This document shows, in pieces, positions 1 to 8,269 of a stretch of 38,072 nucleotides of DNA. The notes below the pieces were generated by a model. It saw nothing but the letters and a program-made list of their open reading frames with translations. It was not told where the DNA came from and searched no databases. Position numbers and translations under genes: made by a program. Numbering within the stretch: the stretch's first letter is position 1; each line of letters opens with the position of its first letter. The stretch lies in contig JAILKJ010000085.1 in NCBI GenBank assembly GCA_024693845.1, positions 1 through 38,072 on the forward strand, in the 5' to 3' direction. Source of the DNA: Lachnospiraceae bacterium. Lineage in GTDB: Bacteria > Bacillota > Clostridia > Lachnospirales > Lachnospiraceae.

Positions 1-58
1 TGAACCCCCGACACCACGGGTATGAACCGTGTGCTCTCGCCAACTGAGCTACCTCGCC
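1..58 (-). tRNA. tRNA-Met (CAT), 3' end cut off by window edge
   Basis: Read on the minus strand, the gene begins GGCGAGG, followed by a D-arm (GCTC...GAGC) and an anticodon arm CACGG-TTCATAC-CCGTG with anticodon CAT. The T-arm begins and the sequence then leaves the window, so roughly 17 bases of the 3' end are missing. The anticodon stem lacks the three consecutive G-C pairs typical of initiator tRNA, so an elongator Met is most likely. A tRNA-Ile with modified CAT anticodon is not excluded. It is the second gene of a two-tRNA transcript. Confidence 0.88.
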
Positions 59-66
59 ATAAAATA

Positions 67-140
67 TGGGACCTATAGGGCTCGAACCTATGACCCTCTG
101 CTTGTAAGGCAGATGCTCTCCCAGCTGAGCTAAGATCCCA
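67..140 (-). tRNA. tRNA-Val (TAC)
   Basis: A complete 74-base cloverleaf on the minus strand. The acceptor stem TGGGATC pairs with GGTCCCA, with one T-G pair. The D-stem is GCTC/GAGC, the anticodon arm is TCTGC-CTTACAA-GCAGA with anticodon TAC (valine), and the T-loop is TTCGAGC. The CCA end is not encoded directly after it. It lies 8 bases before the Met tRNA, so the two are probably processed from one precursor. Confidence 0.93.
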
Positions 141-168
141 TAAGGACGGTCTTTCAACCGACTTAGAC

Positions 169-197
169 AGTGTACAACAGACCGCCGTCTTTGTCAA
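169..197 (-). promoter_or_regulatory. sigma-A promoter of the tRNA-Val/tRNA-Met transcript
   Basis: Minus strand: -35 TTGACA (192-197) and -10 TACACT (169-174) with a 17-base spacer. It lies between the end of argS and tRNA-Val and gives a precursor leader of about 20 bases. The -35, spacer length and -10 are the same as in the htpG promoter of this window. Confidence 0.75.
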
Positions 198-207
198 CAG
201 GAATTTG

Positions 208-1995
208 TCACATTCTGTCCGGGCACTCAAATCCCAGCAGCTCTATACCGGTTTCGAATACACGCTCCGTCAGAGCCAGCAGAGCGATATACCTCTTCTG
301 CCTGTCAGCATCGCTCTCTGCCAGGATTCGGGTGCTGTGATAGAAACGATTCAGGGCATTGGCAAGATCATAGACGTAGGCACATACCTTATGGGGTGCC
401 AGCTCCTCGAAGGCTTCCCTTGCCATCTTGGCAAAGCCGGTAAGCTGCAGGGAAAGTGCGATCTCATCCTCACCCTCAGCCTCTCCGAGGACAGTATCCG
501 AAACTTTGCCTCCCTGGGCTTCATAGCGGTCCAGGATGGATTTGATCCTGACCATGGTATAGAGGATATAAGGGCCGGTATCTCCCTCAAAGGAGGTGAA
601 TCGGTCCACATCAAAGATGTAATCCTTGGATGCCTGGTTGGACAGATCGCCGTATTTGATGGCCGCAAGAGCCACCATATTGGCTGTCTGTTCCGCCGCT
701 GCCCGGTCGATATCGGTATCTCCGGAATTTTCCTTGTTCTCAATGATCTTTTTCAGCATAGCTTCACGGATCTGCTCTATGAGCATGGAAAGGCGCATAA
801 CACCGCCCTCCCTGGTTTTGTAAGGCTTGCCGTCCTTGCCGTTCACCGTACCGAAGCCGAGGAAATCCAGCTTCGTCTCATCCTTTACGATATGACTCTT
901 CTTGGCTGCACGGAAGATCTGTTCGAAATACAGTGACTGACGCTTATCCACCACATAGATCACCTGATCGGGATCCGCCTGTTCCCGGCGCATTTCCAGC
1001 GTGGCCAGATCCGTGGTGTTATACAGGGAGGCTCCATCGGACTTGAGCACCATACAGGGAGGCATCTCTTTGGTATCCGTCTCCTCCTTGACATCGATGA
1101 CAAGGGCACCTTCGGATTCGTGGGCATAGCCCTCGGACCGCAGTCTGCTGACCATAGCCGGGATCCTGTCGTGTACCGTTGACTCTCCGTTCCAGAGATC
1201 GAAGTCCACGTTCAAGTTTACATAATTCTTTTTCATGTCCGCTACGGAAACAGCCATGATATGATCCCAGAGGGCACGATAGCCCCTCTGGCCGTCCTGC
1301 AGCTTCTTGGTGCAGGCCATGGCCTCTGCCTTGTAGTCGGCATCCTCTTTGCTCTTGCCGCTGGCGGTAGGATAGATCTCCTCCAGCTCCGAGATCGTAA
1401 AGGGTGCCTCCTTCGGATACTCGCCGGTAAAGCTTTCATCGAAGTATACCAGCTCCGGCTTTCTTTCCTTCAGCTCGCAGATGATAAGTCCCATCTGCAG
1501 ACCCCAGTCGCCCATATGGATATCACCGGTCACATCATGGCCGGCAAAACGTGCGATCCGCTTTACGCTCTCGCCGATAACGGCGGAACGCAGATGTCCA
1601 ACATGCAAAGGCTTTGCCACATTGGGTCCGCCATAGTCGATGATGATCTTTTTGGGCCCGCATTTTTCCATGCCCAGCTTCTCATCGGCCTGCATGGAGC
1701 GTAAATACTCTGCCACAAAAGAGGGAGCGGCATCCAGGTTCAAAAATCCGGGCTTTACCACCTCGATCTTGGAAAAGACCTTCTCCCCTCCCAGGTCGCG
1801 AAGAGCCGCGGCCACTTCCTCAGCTATTACAAAAGGAGCTTTGTGAGCACTTTTGGCAAGGGCCATGGCGCCGTTACACTGCAGCTGGCACAGATCCGGG
1901 CGGTTGGAGATCACCACGCCGGCGTTATCCGAAGGATACCCTGCCTGCTCAAAAGCCTTCTTCATGATTTCCGATACAGATGCTAAAAATTCCAT
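208..1995 (-). CDS. argS: Arginyl-tRNA synthetase
   Basis: Charges tRNA-Arg with arginine in the cytoplasm, using ATP. It is a class I synthetase of 595 residues, a normal length for the family. The HIGH-type signature appears as HVGH in the segment AKPLHVGHLRSA near residue 130, after an N-terminal add-domain. A TREGG segment (near residue 396) stands where the KMSKS loop lies, as in many ArgRS that lack a canonical KMSKS. The C-terminal anticodon-binding domain ends in the usual ...CPDRM. The start is supported by AAAGGAG eight bases upstream of ATG. It is transcribed away from the divergent MATE gene. No T-box antiterminator sequence was found in the leader. Confidence 0.97.
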   Translation of the reverse strand: MEFLASVSEIMKKAFEQAGYPSDNAGVVISNRPDLCQLQCNGAMALAKSAHKAPFVIAEEVAAALRDLGGEKVFSKIEVVKPGFLNLDAAPSFVAEYLRSMQADEKLGMEKCGPKKIIIDYGGPNVAKPLHVGHLRSAVIGESVKRIARFAGHDVTGDIHMGDWGLQMGLIICELKERKPELVYFDESFTGEYPKEAPFTISELEEIYPTASGKSKEDADYKAEAMACTKKLQDGQRGYRALWDHIMAVSVADMKKNYVNLNVDFDLWNGESTVHDRIPAMVSRLRSEGYAHESEGALVIDVKEETDTKEMPPCMVLKSDGASLYNTTDLATLEMRREQADPDQVIYVVDKRQSLYFEQIFRAAKKSHIVKDETKLDFLGFGTVNGKDGKPYKTREGGVMRLSMLIEQIREAMLKKIIENKENSGDTDIDRAAAEQTANMVALAAIKYGDLSNQASKDYIFDVDRFTSFEGDTGPYILYTMVRIKSILDRYEAQGGKVSDTVLGEAEGEDEIALSLQLTGFAKMAREAFEELAPHKVCAYVYDLANALNRFYHSTRILAESDADRQKRYIALLALTERVFETGIELLGFECPDRM

Positions 1996-2162
1996 TCTTT
2001 TCTGCTCCTTTAACGTTTCTGTTCTCTAATCTACTATAATTTAGGAAAAAGTGCAATAAACAGCTTATCAATCCCTTGCAAGAGCCGCAGCCTGTGTGAT
2101 AACATAGTTGCGTTGTCGCGAAAGAGATGTTCCTATGACAATAAGATAAAAGTGGTGAAACT

Positions 2163-3536
2163 ATGAGTGAAACAGAAGTAAAACAGGAATTCACCGAAAA
2201 TAAGATGGGCGTCATGCCCGTGAAAAAACTGATCCTTACCATGTCCCTGCCCATGATGATCTCCATGCTGGTGCAGGCCCTGTACAACATCGTGGACTCC
2301 GTCTTTGTGGCAAGGCTTTCCGAGGATGCGCTGACGGCCGTCACCCTGGCCTTTCCCATGCAGTCCCTGATGATCGCATTGGGCTCCGGTACCGGCGTCG
2401 GTATCAACGCACTGCTTTCCCGCTCTCTGGGCAAAAAGGACTATGAGGAAGCCAGCAATGCTGCCAACACGGGCATTCTGTTGAATGTGGTCAACTATGT
2501 GATCTTCATCCTGCTGGGTATTTTTGCGGTGCGTCCCTTCATACATTCCCAGACGGACAACCCGGTGATCGCACAGTACGGTGTGACCTACCTGACCTGG
2601 ATCTGCCTTCTGTCCGTGGGAATCTTTTTCCAGATGACCTTTGAGCGCCTTCTGCAATCCACGGGCATGACCTTTGAGAGCATGCTCTCCCAGCTCACCG
2701 GCGCCATCATCAATATGATCCTGGATCCCATGCTGATCTTCGGTATAGGCCCCTTCCCCCAGCTCGGAGTGGCCGGTGCCGCCATCGCTACGATCTTCGG
2801 CCAGGTCACGGCAGCCTGTCTGGGCCTGTTTTTGAACCTTTCCCGCAATAAGGAGATTACCCTTTCCTTTAAGGGGATCCTGCATCCGAAGGCAAGGACC
2901 GTTTCGCAGATCTATCTGGTGGGCGTACCCTCCATCGCCATGATGAGTATCGGCTCCATCATGACCTACATGATGAACAAGATCCTGGGACGCTTCTCCT
3001 CCACGGCGGTTGCCGTCTTCGGTGTGTATTTCAAGCTCCAGAGCTTCTTCTTCATGCCGGTCTTCGGACTGAACAACGGTATGATCCCCGTGCTTTCCTT
3101 TAACTACGGCGCGAAAAACAGGGAAAGGATCCGGGAGGCCATATCCTTCTCCGTGAAATTTGCCTTCTGTATCATGGCAACGGGAACCATCGTCTTTGAA
3201 TGTATACCCGGCATCCTGTTAAAGCTCTTTGATGCCTCCGATAACATGATCGCCACGGGCTCCGTGGCACTGCGAATCATCGCCATACACTTCCCCGTAG
3301 CGGCCATCTGTATCTCCCTGGGATCGCTGTTCCAGGCCTTTGCCAAGAGTACCTACTCTCTGGTGGTATCCCTGGCCCGTCAGCTCATCGTGCTGATCCC
3401 CGCAGCCTGGCTTTTGTCCCTGCTGGGACAGGTACATTACGTATGGTTCGCCTTTCCCATCGCAGAGGCCATGTCCCTTCTGATGACCATGATCTTCTAC
3501 CGCCGCATCAAGCGCCAGATCATCGACACCCTGTAG
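2163..3536 (+). CDS. MATE family multidrug/toxin efflux transporter
   Basis: A 457-residue integral membrane protein with about 12 hydrophobic segments, the standard size and topology of MATE exporters, which expel cationic drugs or metabolites using a Na+ or H+ gradient. After a charged N-terminus of about 17 residues it has the typical opening LILTMSLPMMISMLVQALYNIVDSVFVARL, here cited in parts: LILTMSLPMM, then YNIVDSVFV near residue 41. The two halves are related, with a second half starting near residue 245 (VGVPSIAMMSIGSIM). The ribosome site is weak (GTGGTGA before ATG). It stands alone, divergent from argS and convergent with aspS, with a shared hairpin terminator downstream. The substrate cannot be read from the sequence. 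Confidence 0.93.
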   Translation: MSETEVKQEFTENKMGVMPVKKLILTMSLPMMISMLVQALYNIVDSVFVARLSEDALTAVTLAFPMQSLMIALGSGTGVGINALLSRSLGKKDYEEASNAANTGILLNVVNYVIFILLGIFAVRPFIHSQTDNPVIAQYGVTYLTWICLLSVGIFFQMTFERLLQSTGMTFESMLSQLTGAIINMILDPMLIFGIGPFPQLGVAGAAIATIFGQVTAACLGLFLNLSRNKEITLSFKGILHPKARTVSQIYLVGVPSIAMMSIGSIMTYMMNKILGRFSSTAVAVFGVYFKLQSFFFMPVFGLNNGMIPVLSFNYGAKNRERIREAISFSVKFAFCIMATGTIVFECIPGILLKLFDASDNMIATGSVALRIIAIHFPVAAICISLGSLFQAFAKSTYSLVVSLARQLIVLIPAAWLLSLLGQVHYVWFAFPIAEAMSLLMTMIFYRRIKRQIIDTL

Positions 3537-3564
3537 GAGACAGCCGGGAACATAACGAAAAAAG

Positions 3565-3596
3565 AAGCCCTGCAGCTTGCATGCCGCAGGGCTTTT
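3565..3596. terminator. Bidirectional rho-independent terminator between MATE gene and aspS
   Basis: Stem AAGCCCTGC (3565-3573) pairs with GCAGGGCTT (3586-3594). On the plus strand it is followed by TTTTG, and on the minus strand by a TTCTTTTTTCG tract, so it can end both convergent transcripts. Confidence 0.85.
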
Positions 3597-3627
3597 GTTA
3601 GCATATGCTTACTCTTATTATTCTTTA

Positions 3628-5394
3628 TTACTCTTCTTTTTCGTCTTCCACGATGGCGATATGCACATCGGACAGCTGTCTGGGGTCCACCTCGGCCGGC
3701 GCATTCATGCAAAGATCCATGGCATTCTTGTTCATGGGGAAGGGAATGATCTCACGGATGGATTCCTCGCCGCAGATCAGCATGACCATACGATCTACAC
3801 CGGGAGCGATACCTGCATGGGGCGGTGCTCCGTAGCAGAAAGCGTTGTACATAGCGGGGAATTTGGCCTTCACATCTTCCTCACCCAGACCCACAAGCTT
3901 GAAGGCCTCGATCATGATCTCGGGATCATGGTTCCGGACCGCACCGGAGGAAAGCTCCACGCCGTTGACTACCAGATCGTACTGGTAAGCCAGGATGCTC
4001 AGGGGATCCTCATTCTTCAGGGCCTCCATGCCACCCTGGGGCATGGAGAAAGGATTGTGGCAGAATTCCAGCTCGCCGGATTCCTCTCCGATCTCATACA
4101 TGGGGAAATCCACGATCCAGCAGAACTCATAGCAGTCCTTCTTCATATGTTCGGGAGCCAGATTTCCCAGCAGACGTCTGATAACGCCGGCAGTCTTCTG
4201 TGCACTCTTTTTCTCACCTGCGGCAAGTCCCACGAAATCTCCCGGCTTCAGAGAAAGGGAAGCGATCACATCCGCTGCCGTCTCCTGCAGGAATTTGGCA
4301 ATACCGCCGATGATCTGTCCGTTCTCATCCACGCGGAACCAGAAGGCTTTCTCGGCAGTGATCACCTCCACCTCCTGGCACATGGCATCGATCTGCTTGC
4401 GGCTTGCGGTAAAGTTACTGCAAACCACCGCCTGAACGTTTTTACCCTCAAAGGGTCCGAAACCGCAACTGCCTACCGCACTGGTGGCATCCTGCAGGGT
4501 AAGGTCGATACGAAGATCCGGTTTGTCGGTTCCGTATTTCTCCATTGCCTCCAGATAAGGGATCCTCACAAAAGGTGCCTTGCTGGCCTCATGATAAATG
4601 CCGTACTTGGCAAAAACAGGGGGCAGCACCTCTTCGATCACACTGAACACATCCTCCTGGCCTGCAAAAGACATTTCCATATCCAGCTGATAGAACTCAC
4701 CCGGAGAGCGGTCCGCTCTGGCATCCTCATCACGGAAGCAGGGAGCGATCTGGAAGTATTTATCAAAGCCCGATGCCATTAAAAGCTGCTTAAACTGCTG
4801 GGGTGCCTGGGGCAGCGCATAGAACTTGCCCGGATGATTTCTGGCAGGCACCAGATAATCTCTGGCTCCCTCCGGCGAAGATGCCGTCAGGATCGGGGTA
4901 GTGATCTCCATAAAACCAAGCTCCGTCATGCGGCTTCGAAGCTCGGATACGATCTGAGAGCGGGTCACGATGCGGTTTTTCACCTCGGGATTCCTCAGAT
5001 CCAGATAACGGTATTTCAGACGGGTATTCTCATCCGCCTCCTTGGACAGATTGATCTCGAAGGGCAGCGCGTTGTAGCGGCATTTGCCCAGGACATTGAT
5101 GGCCGTGGGCGTCACTTCGATCTGACCTGTGGGAAGATCGGGATTGATGCTGGAGCGCTCTCTGACCTCACCCTCGATCTGCAGCGTGGATTCCTTGTTC
5201 AGATCCCACACCAGGTTCATCATTTCCTCGGTTTCGATCACCACCTGGGTAGTGCCGTAAAAGTCTCTCAGGATCAGGAAGCCGAGGTTCTTACTGACCT
5301 TTCTGATATTTTCGAAAAAGCCGCAGAGGGTAACCTTTTTGCCTACATCCCCGATCCGCAGCTCTCCGCAGTTATGTGTTCTGTACTGTGTCAT
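3628..5394 (-). CDS. aspS: Aspartyl-tRNA synthetase
   Basis: Attaches aspartate to tRNA-Asp in the cytoplasm. It is a class II synthetase of the bacterial type, 588 residues, with an N-terminal OB-fold anticodon-binding domain (starting MTQYRTHNCGEL), the catalytic domain, and the GAD insertion typical of bacterial AspRS. Visible motifs are FRDEDARADRSPGEF (motif 2) and GIAPGVDRMVML (motif 3, ATP arginine). I chose the ATG at 5394 because AAGGAG lies eight bases upstream. An in-frame ATG at 5424 would add ten residues with no ribosome site. Whether it is discriminating or non-discriminating for tRNA-Asn is not decidable here. It has its own promoter and a bidirectional terminator. Confidence 0.97.
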   Translation of the reverse strand: MTQYRTHNCGELRIGDVGKKVTLCGFFENIRKVSKNLGFLILRDFYGTTQVVIETEEMMNLVWDLNKESTLQIEGEVRERSSINPDLPTGQIEVTPTAINVLGKCRYNALPFEINLSKEADENTRLKYRYLDLRNPEVKNRIVTRSQIVSELRSRMTELGFMEITTPILTASSPEGARDYLVPARNHPGKFYALPQAPQQFKQLLMASGFDKYFQIAPCFRDEDARADRSPGEFYQLDMEMSFAGQEDVFSVIEEVLPPVFAKYGIYHEASKAPFVRIPYLEAMEKYGTDKPDLRIDLTLQDATSAVGSCGFGPFEGKNVQAVVCSNFTASRKQIDAMCQEVEVITAEKAFWFRVDENGQIIGGIAKFLQETAADVIASLSLKPGDFVGLAAGEKKSAQKTAGVIRRLLGNLAPEHMKKDCYEFCWIVDFPMYEIGEESGELEFCHNPFSMPQGGMEALKNEDPLSILAYQYDLVVNGVELSSGAVRNHDPEIMIEAFKLVGLGEEDVKAKFPAMYNAFCYGAPPHAGIAPGVDRMVMLICGEESIREIIPFPMNKNAMDLCMNAPAEVDPRQLSDVHIAIVEDEKEE

Positions 5395-5457
5395 AGCCTG
5401 TCTCCTTACCGGTCTTGTGATCATATTGCGGCAGTGATCCGATTTCTGCCGAGAGAG

Positions 5458-5486
5458 ATTTTACCACATATTATAAGATCCGTCAA
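5458..5486 (-). promoter_or_regulatory. sigma-A promoter of aspS
   Basis: Minus strand: -35 TTGACG (5481-5486), 17-base spacer, -10 TAAAAT (5458-5463) preceded by TGG, giving an extended -10. The leader to the aspS ATG is about 57 bases and contains no T-box signature. Confidence 0.75.
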
Positions 5487-5612
5487 AAGCTTGTAGGGGG
5501 GATTCTCATAGTTTGTAGGTAGCACCCGGCAGGCTGTGATTGTAACATTAGGTAGACTGCAGATCTGTTTTCATGGCAGGTGTGCGAAAAGAATGAGGAG
5601 GACAGACATAAA

Positions 5613-7628
5613 ATGATGAAAAGATACGGTAAACGACTGGCCGGTATCGGCCTTGCGGCTCTGATGCTGACCACACTGGCAGGCTGCGGCGCAGCGCCGT
5701 CAACACCTTCGGATCAGCCTGATGGCGAAACCCCCGTGGCCGAAACGGACGATGTTTCCGAAGAAGCGCAAACGGAAGCTGATACCACAACAGAAAATGC
5801 AGATGAGGGGGAAGATTCAGTGATCGAAAACGATATTGCCAGCCTTCGGGATGTAGTGGCATCCCCGGACGGACTGGGTGATGAGGCCATCGTAGGTGCC
5901 TGCCTCGGCTCTGTGGGAGTAGCGGACGCTAACCTGATGAAGCTGGTGGAGAAGCACTTCAATGCCGTCACCCTGGAAAACGAACTGAAGATGGATTGCA
6001 TGTTCGGCTATAACAACGATGCTCCGCCTTCCGGCAGCATTCATGAGGAGGAATTGAACGGGGAAAAAATACAGGTCCCCACACTCGATTATTCCAGGGC
6101 CGATGCGATCCTGGACAAGCTCGTTGCCTGGAACGAAGCAAATCCGGACCGGAAGATCCGCGTTCGCGGCCATGTTCTGGTATGGCACTCCCAAGCACCG
6201 GAATGGTTCTTCCACGAAGAATATGACAAGAGTAAGGACTACGTATCCGCATCGGAAATGGACAAGCGGATGGAATGGTATATCCAAAGCGTCCTGACCT
6301 ACTACACGGGAGACGACAGCAAGTATCAGGGCCTGTTCTACGGCTGGGATGTGGTCAATGAAGCCATCAGTGATTCCACCCACACCTATCGCACCGACAC
6401 CGAGCCCGGTGACGACAAGCTCTCCGATTCCACCCACGGCAGCAAGTCCAGCTGGTGGAAGGTATACGGAAGCAATGATTACATCATCAAAGCCTTCCGT
6501 TTTGCCAACCTCTATGCTCCCGCCGATCTTGAGCTGTACTACAATGATTACAACGAATGTGATTCCGGTAAGGCACAGGGGATCCTGCAGCTTCTTTCCG
6601 ATGTCAAGAGTGCCGAGGGCACAAGGATCGACGGCTTCGGTATGCAGGGCCACTACACCGTGAACGCACCCTCCGCAGAGCAGATCGAGAAAAATGCCAG
6701 AGCCTATGCCGAAGCAGTGGGCAAGATCATGCTCACCGAGCTGGATGTAAAGGTCAGTGCACAGTTTGACGGAAGCGTTGAGAAGCTCCCCGAGGAGTAT
6801 GACCGTCAGGCCGCTTACTACGCTTCCATCTATGAAACCATGAAAAAACTCAATGCCGAAAGCGGCATCACCGTTTCCGGTATCACCGTATGGGGCGTCA
6901 TCGACACCTACTCCTGGCTGCAGCAACAGAGCAATGTGGGCGGCGGAGCTACGGGAACGATCCTTCAGTGCCCGCTCCTGTTTGACGGGGACTACAAGGC
7001 CAAACCTTCCTTCTACGCCTTCACCGATCCTTCCTCCGTCGACAGCTCCATCCTGGAGGTAAAACGTCCCACCCTGGAGATTGCAAAGAAGACCATTTAT
7101 CCCGAGGGCGTGGACAGCTCCTGGGACGACATCGATCCCGTCAAGCTTGAGATCGTTGTACAGGGCGCCACCACAACCTGTGACGCAAAACTTGCCTGGG
7201 ACGAGACTTACCTCTACACTCTGATGGATGTAACGGACAGCGAGCTTAACGATGACAGCGAGGATGATTACCAGCAGGATTCCATCGAGGTCTTCATCGA
7301 TGAGAACCATAACCGCAGCGGCGAATACGAAGCAGATGACAAGCAGTACCGCGTAAGCTTCAACAACAAGCAGAGCTTTAACGGAGAAAAATGCGTGGCA
7401 GAGAACATCACCTCCTCCGTTACGATGAAGGATGGCGGCTACATTGTAGTCGCAGCCATGAAGTGGACGGACATCACCCCCGAAGCCGGCACGCAGATCG
7501 GCCTGGAACTTCAGGTGAACGATGCCGGAAACGACGGCGTCCGCAAGGGAACCCTGAGCTGGGCCGACGATACCGGCACCTGCTATCTGAATCCTTCCAT
7601 GTTCGGACACGCCACACTGGTAGAGTAA
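5613..7628 (+). CDS. Lipid-anchored GH10 endo-xylanase with C-terminal CBM9-like domain
   Basis: Cleaves beta-1,4-xylan at the outside of the cell. The 671-residue product has a lipoprotein signal (KRYGKRL... lipobox LAGC), an acidic Thr/Glu linker, a GH10 barrel at about residues 60-480 and a CBM9-like beta-sandwich at about 495-671 (starting KRPTLEIAKKTIYPEG). Both catalytic glutamates are present: acid/base E250 in VVNEA and nucleophile E376 in LTELD. The start is ATG 5613 because AGGAGG lies 11 bases before it. A GTG at 5580 in the same frame has no ribosome site. It stands alone between aspS and tagD. In the family such enzymes release xylo-oligosaccharides; attachment to the membrane would keep products near the cell. 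Exact substrate preference is not known. Confidence 0.93.
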   Translation: MMKRYGKRLAGIGLAALMLTTLAGCGAAPSTPSDQPDGETPVAETDDVSEEAQTEADTTTENADEGEDSVIENDIASLRDVVASPDGLGDEAIVGACLGSVGVADANLMKLVEKHFNAVTLENELKMDCMFGYNNDAPPSGSIHEEELNGEKIQVPTLDYSRADAILDKLVAWNEANPDRKIRVRGHVLVWHSQAPEWFFHEEYDKSKDYVSASEMDKRMEWYIQSVLTYYTGDDSKYQGLFYGWDVVNEAISDSTHTYRTDTEPGDDKLSDSTHGSKSSWWKVYGSNDYIIKAFRFANLYAPADLELYYNDYNECDSGKAQGILQLLSDVKSAEGTRIDGFGMQGHYTVNAPSAEQIEKNARAYAEAVGKIMLTELDVKVSAQFDGSVEKLPEEYDRQAAYYASIYETMKKLNAESGITVSGITVWGVIDTYSWLQQQSNVGGGATGTILQCPLLFDGDYKAKPSFYAFTDPSSVDSSILEVKRPTLEIAKKTIYPEGVDSSWDDIDPVKLEIVVQGATTTCDAKLAWDETYLYTLMDVTDSELNDDSEDDYQQDSIEVFIDENHNRSGEYEADDKQYRVSFNNKQSFNGEKCVAENITSSVTMKDGGYIVVAAMKWTDITPEAGTQIGLELQVNDAGNDGVRKGTLSWADDTGTCYLNPSMFGHATLVE

Positions 7629-7671
7629 ATGTTAGCATCAGATAACCAGAGTTTCCTCATATAAAGATAAA

Positions 7672-7701
7672 GGGGCGGCGCACCGTTTGGTGCACCGCCC
7701 C
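7672..7701 (-). terminator. Terminator hairpin between xylanase gene and tagD
   Basis: A 13-base stem with one mismatch (7672-7684 with 7689-7701) and a four-base loop. Read on the minus strand it is followed by TTTATCTTTAT, so it mainly ends tagD transcription. On the plus strand the T-tract is poor, but it may still stop xylanase transcripts. Confidence 0.7.
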
Positions 7702-7751
7702 ACTGTTTACGTCTTATCTTTCTCCCGCCATATACAAGTGTCGCAGGCTCT

Positions 7752-8207
7752 CTACACGTTCCCCGGATCTGTATTCAGATCATCGTGATTGGTCTTACTT
7801 TCTTCAATGCTGGCCGCATCATACAGATCATGCTTCATCTTTGAGCTGCTGATCTCCGGCGTTCTCGGCAGGTATACCACCTCTGCTCCTTCTTCCTTCA
7901 GGAAATCAAACTTACCCTTCCAGTCATCTCCCATCACGAAGGTATCGATATGATACTCATGAATGTCGGAGCGTTTCTGCTGCCAGCTCTCCTCCGGGAT
8001 CACAAGATCCACATAGCGGATCGACTCCAGAAGCTGTTTCCTCTGCTCATAAGTAAAGTAGGTCTTCTTATGCTTCTCATTCCAGTTAAACTCATCGGAA
8101 GAAAGGGCCACGATCAGATAATCCCCCAGTGCTTTTGCCCTGCGAAGCAGATTGATATGACCGTAATGCAGCAGATCATAGGTGCCGTATGTGATTACTC
8201 TTTTCAT
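7752..8207 (-). CDS. tagD: Glycerol-3-phosphate cytidylyltransferase (TagD-like)
   Basis: Makes CDP-glycerol from CTP and glycerol-3-phosphate, the activated precursor for glycerol-phosphate polymers such as wall teichoic acid. The 151-residue protein has the nucleotidyltransferase fold with the CTP-binding HYGH motif (GTYDLLHYGHINLL) near the N-terminus and the C-terminal RTPEISSSKMK signature (equivalent to RTxGISST). TagD proteins are about 130 residues; this one has a short polar tail of about 18 residues. It is monocistronic here, with no teichoic acid polymerase or exporter next to it, so the final polymer is unknown. The start ATG follows GGAGG by five bases. A different polyol-phosphate substrate is possible. 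Confidence 0.88.
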   Translation of the reverse strand: MKRVITYGTYDLLHYGHINLLRRAKALGDYLIVALSSDEFNWNEKHKKTYFTYEQRKQLLESIRYVDLVIPEESWQQKRSDIHEYHIDTFVMGDDWKGKFDFLKEEGAEVVYLPRTPEISSSKMKHDLYDAASIEESKTNHDDLNTDPGNV

Positions 8208-8239
8208 GATGATCCTCCGATCGATTCTTATTCTTTCCC

Positions 8240-8268
8240 ATTTTACACTAAAGTTTCTCTTTATTCAA
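8240..8268 (-). promoter_or_regulatory. sigma-A promoter of tagD
   Basis: Minus strand: -35 TTGAAT (8263-8268), 17-base spacer, -10 TAAAAT (8240-8245). The -35 begins just after the stop codon of the upstream beta-propeller gene, so tagD can be expressed independently of the sigma-factor operon. Confidence 0.65.
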
Positions 8269-8269
8269 C

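Noticed and set aside
1-200. Integrated element at the tRNA genes
   Set aside because: tRNA genes are common attachment sites, but no integrase or duplicated tRNA end lies next to them in the window.
1996-2162. T-box riboswitch before argS
   Set aside because: No T-box antiterminator sequence or terminator hairpin is visible in the leader. The same is true of the short aspS leader (5395-5457).
3577-4782. 401-codon open frame antisense to aspS
   Set aside because: Shadow of aspS with no recognisable protein features.
5817-7610. 597-codon open frame antisense to the xylanase gene
   Set aside because: It mirrors the xylanase, which has catalytic motifs, a signal peptide and a ribosome site. 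The antisense product shows no domain and is an effect of codon bias.
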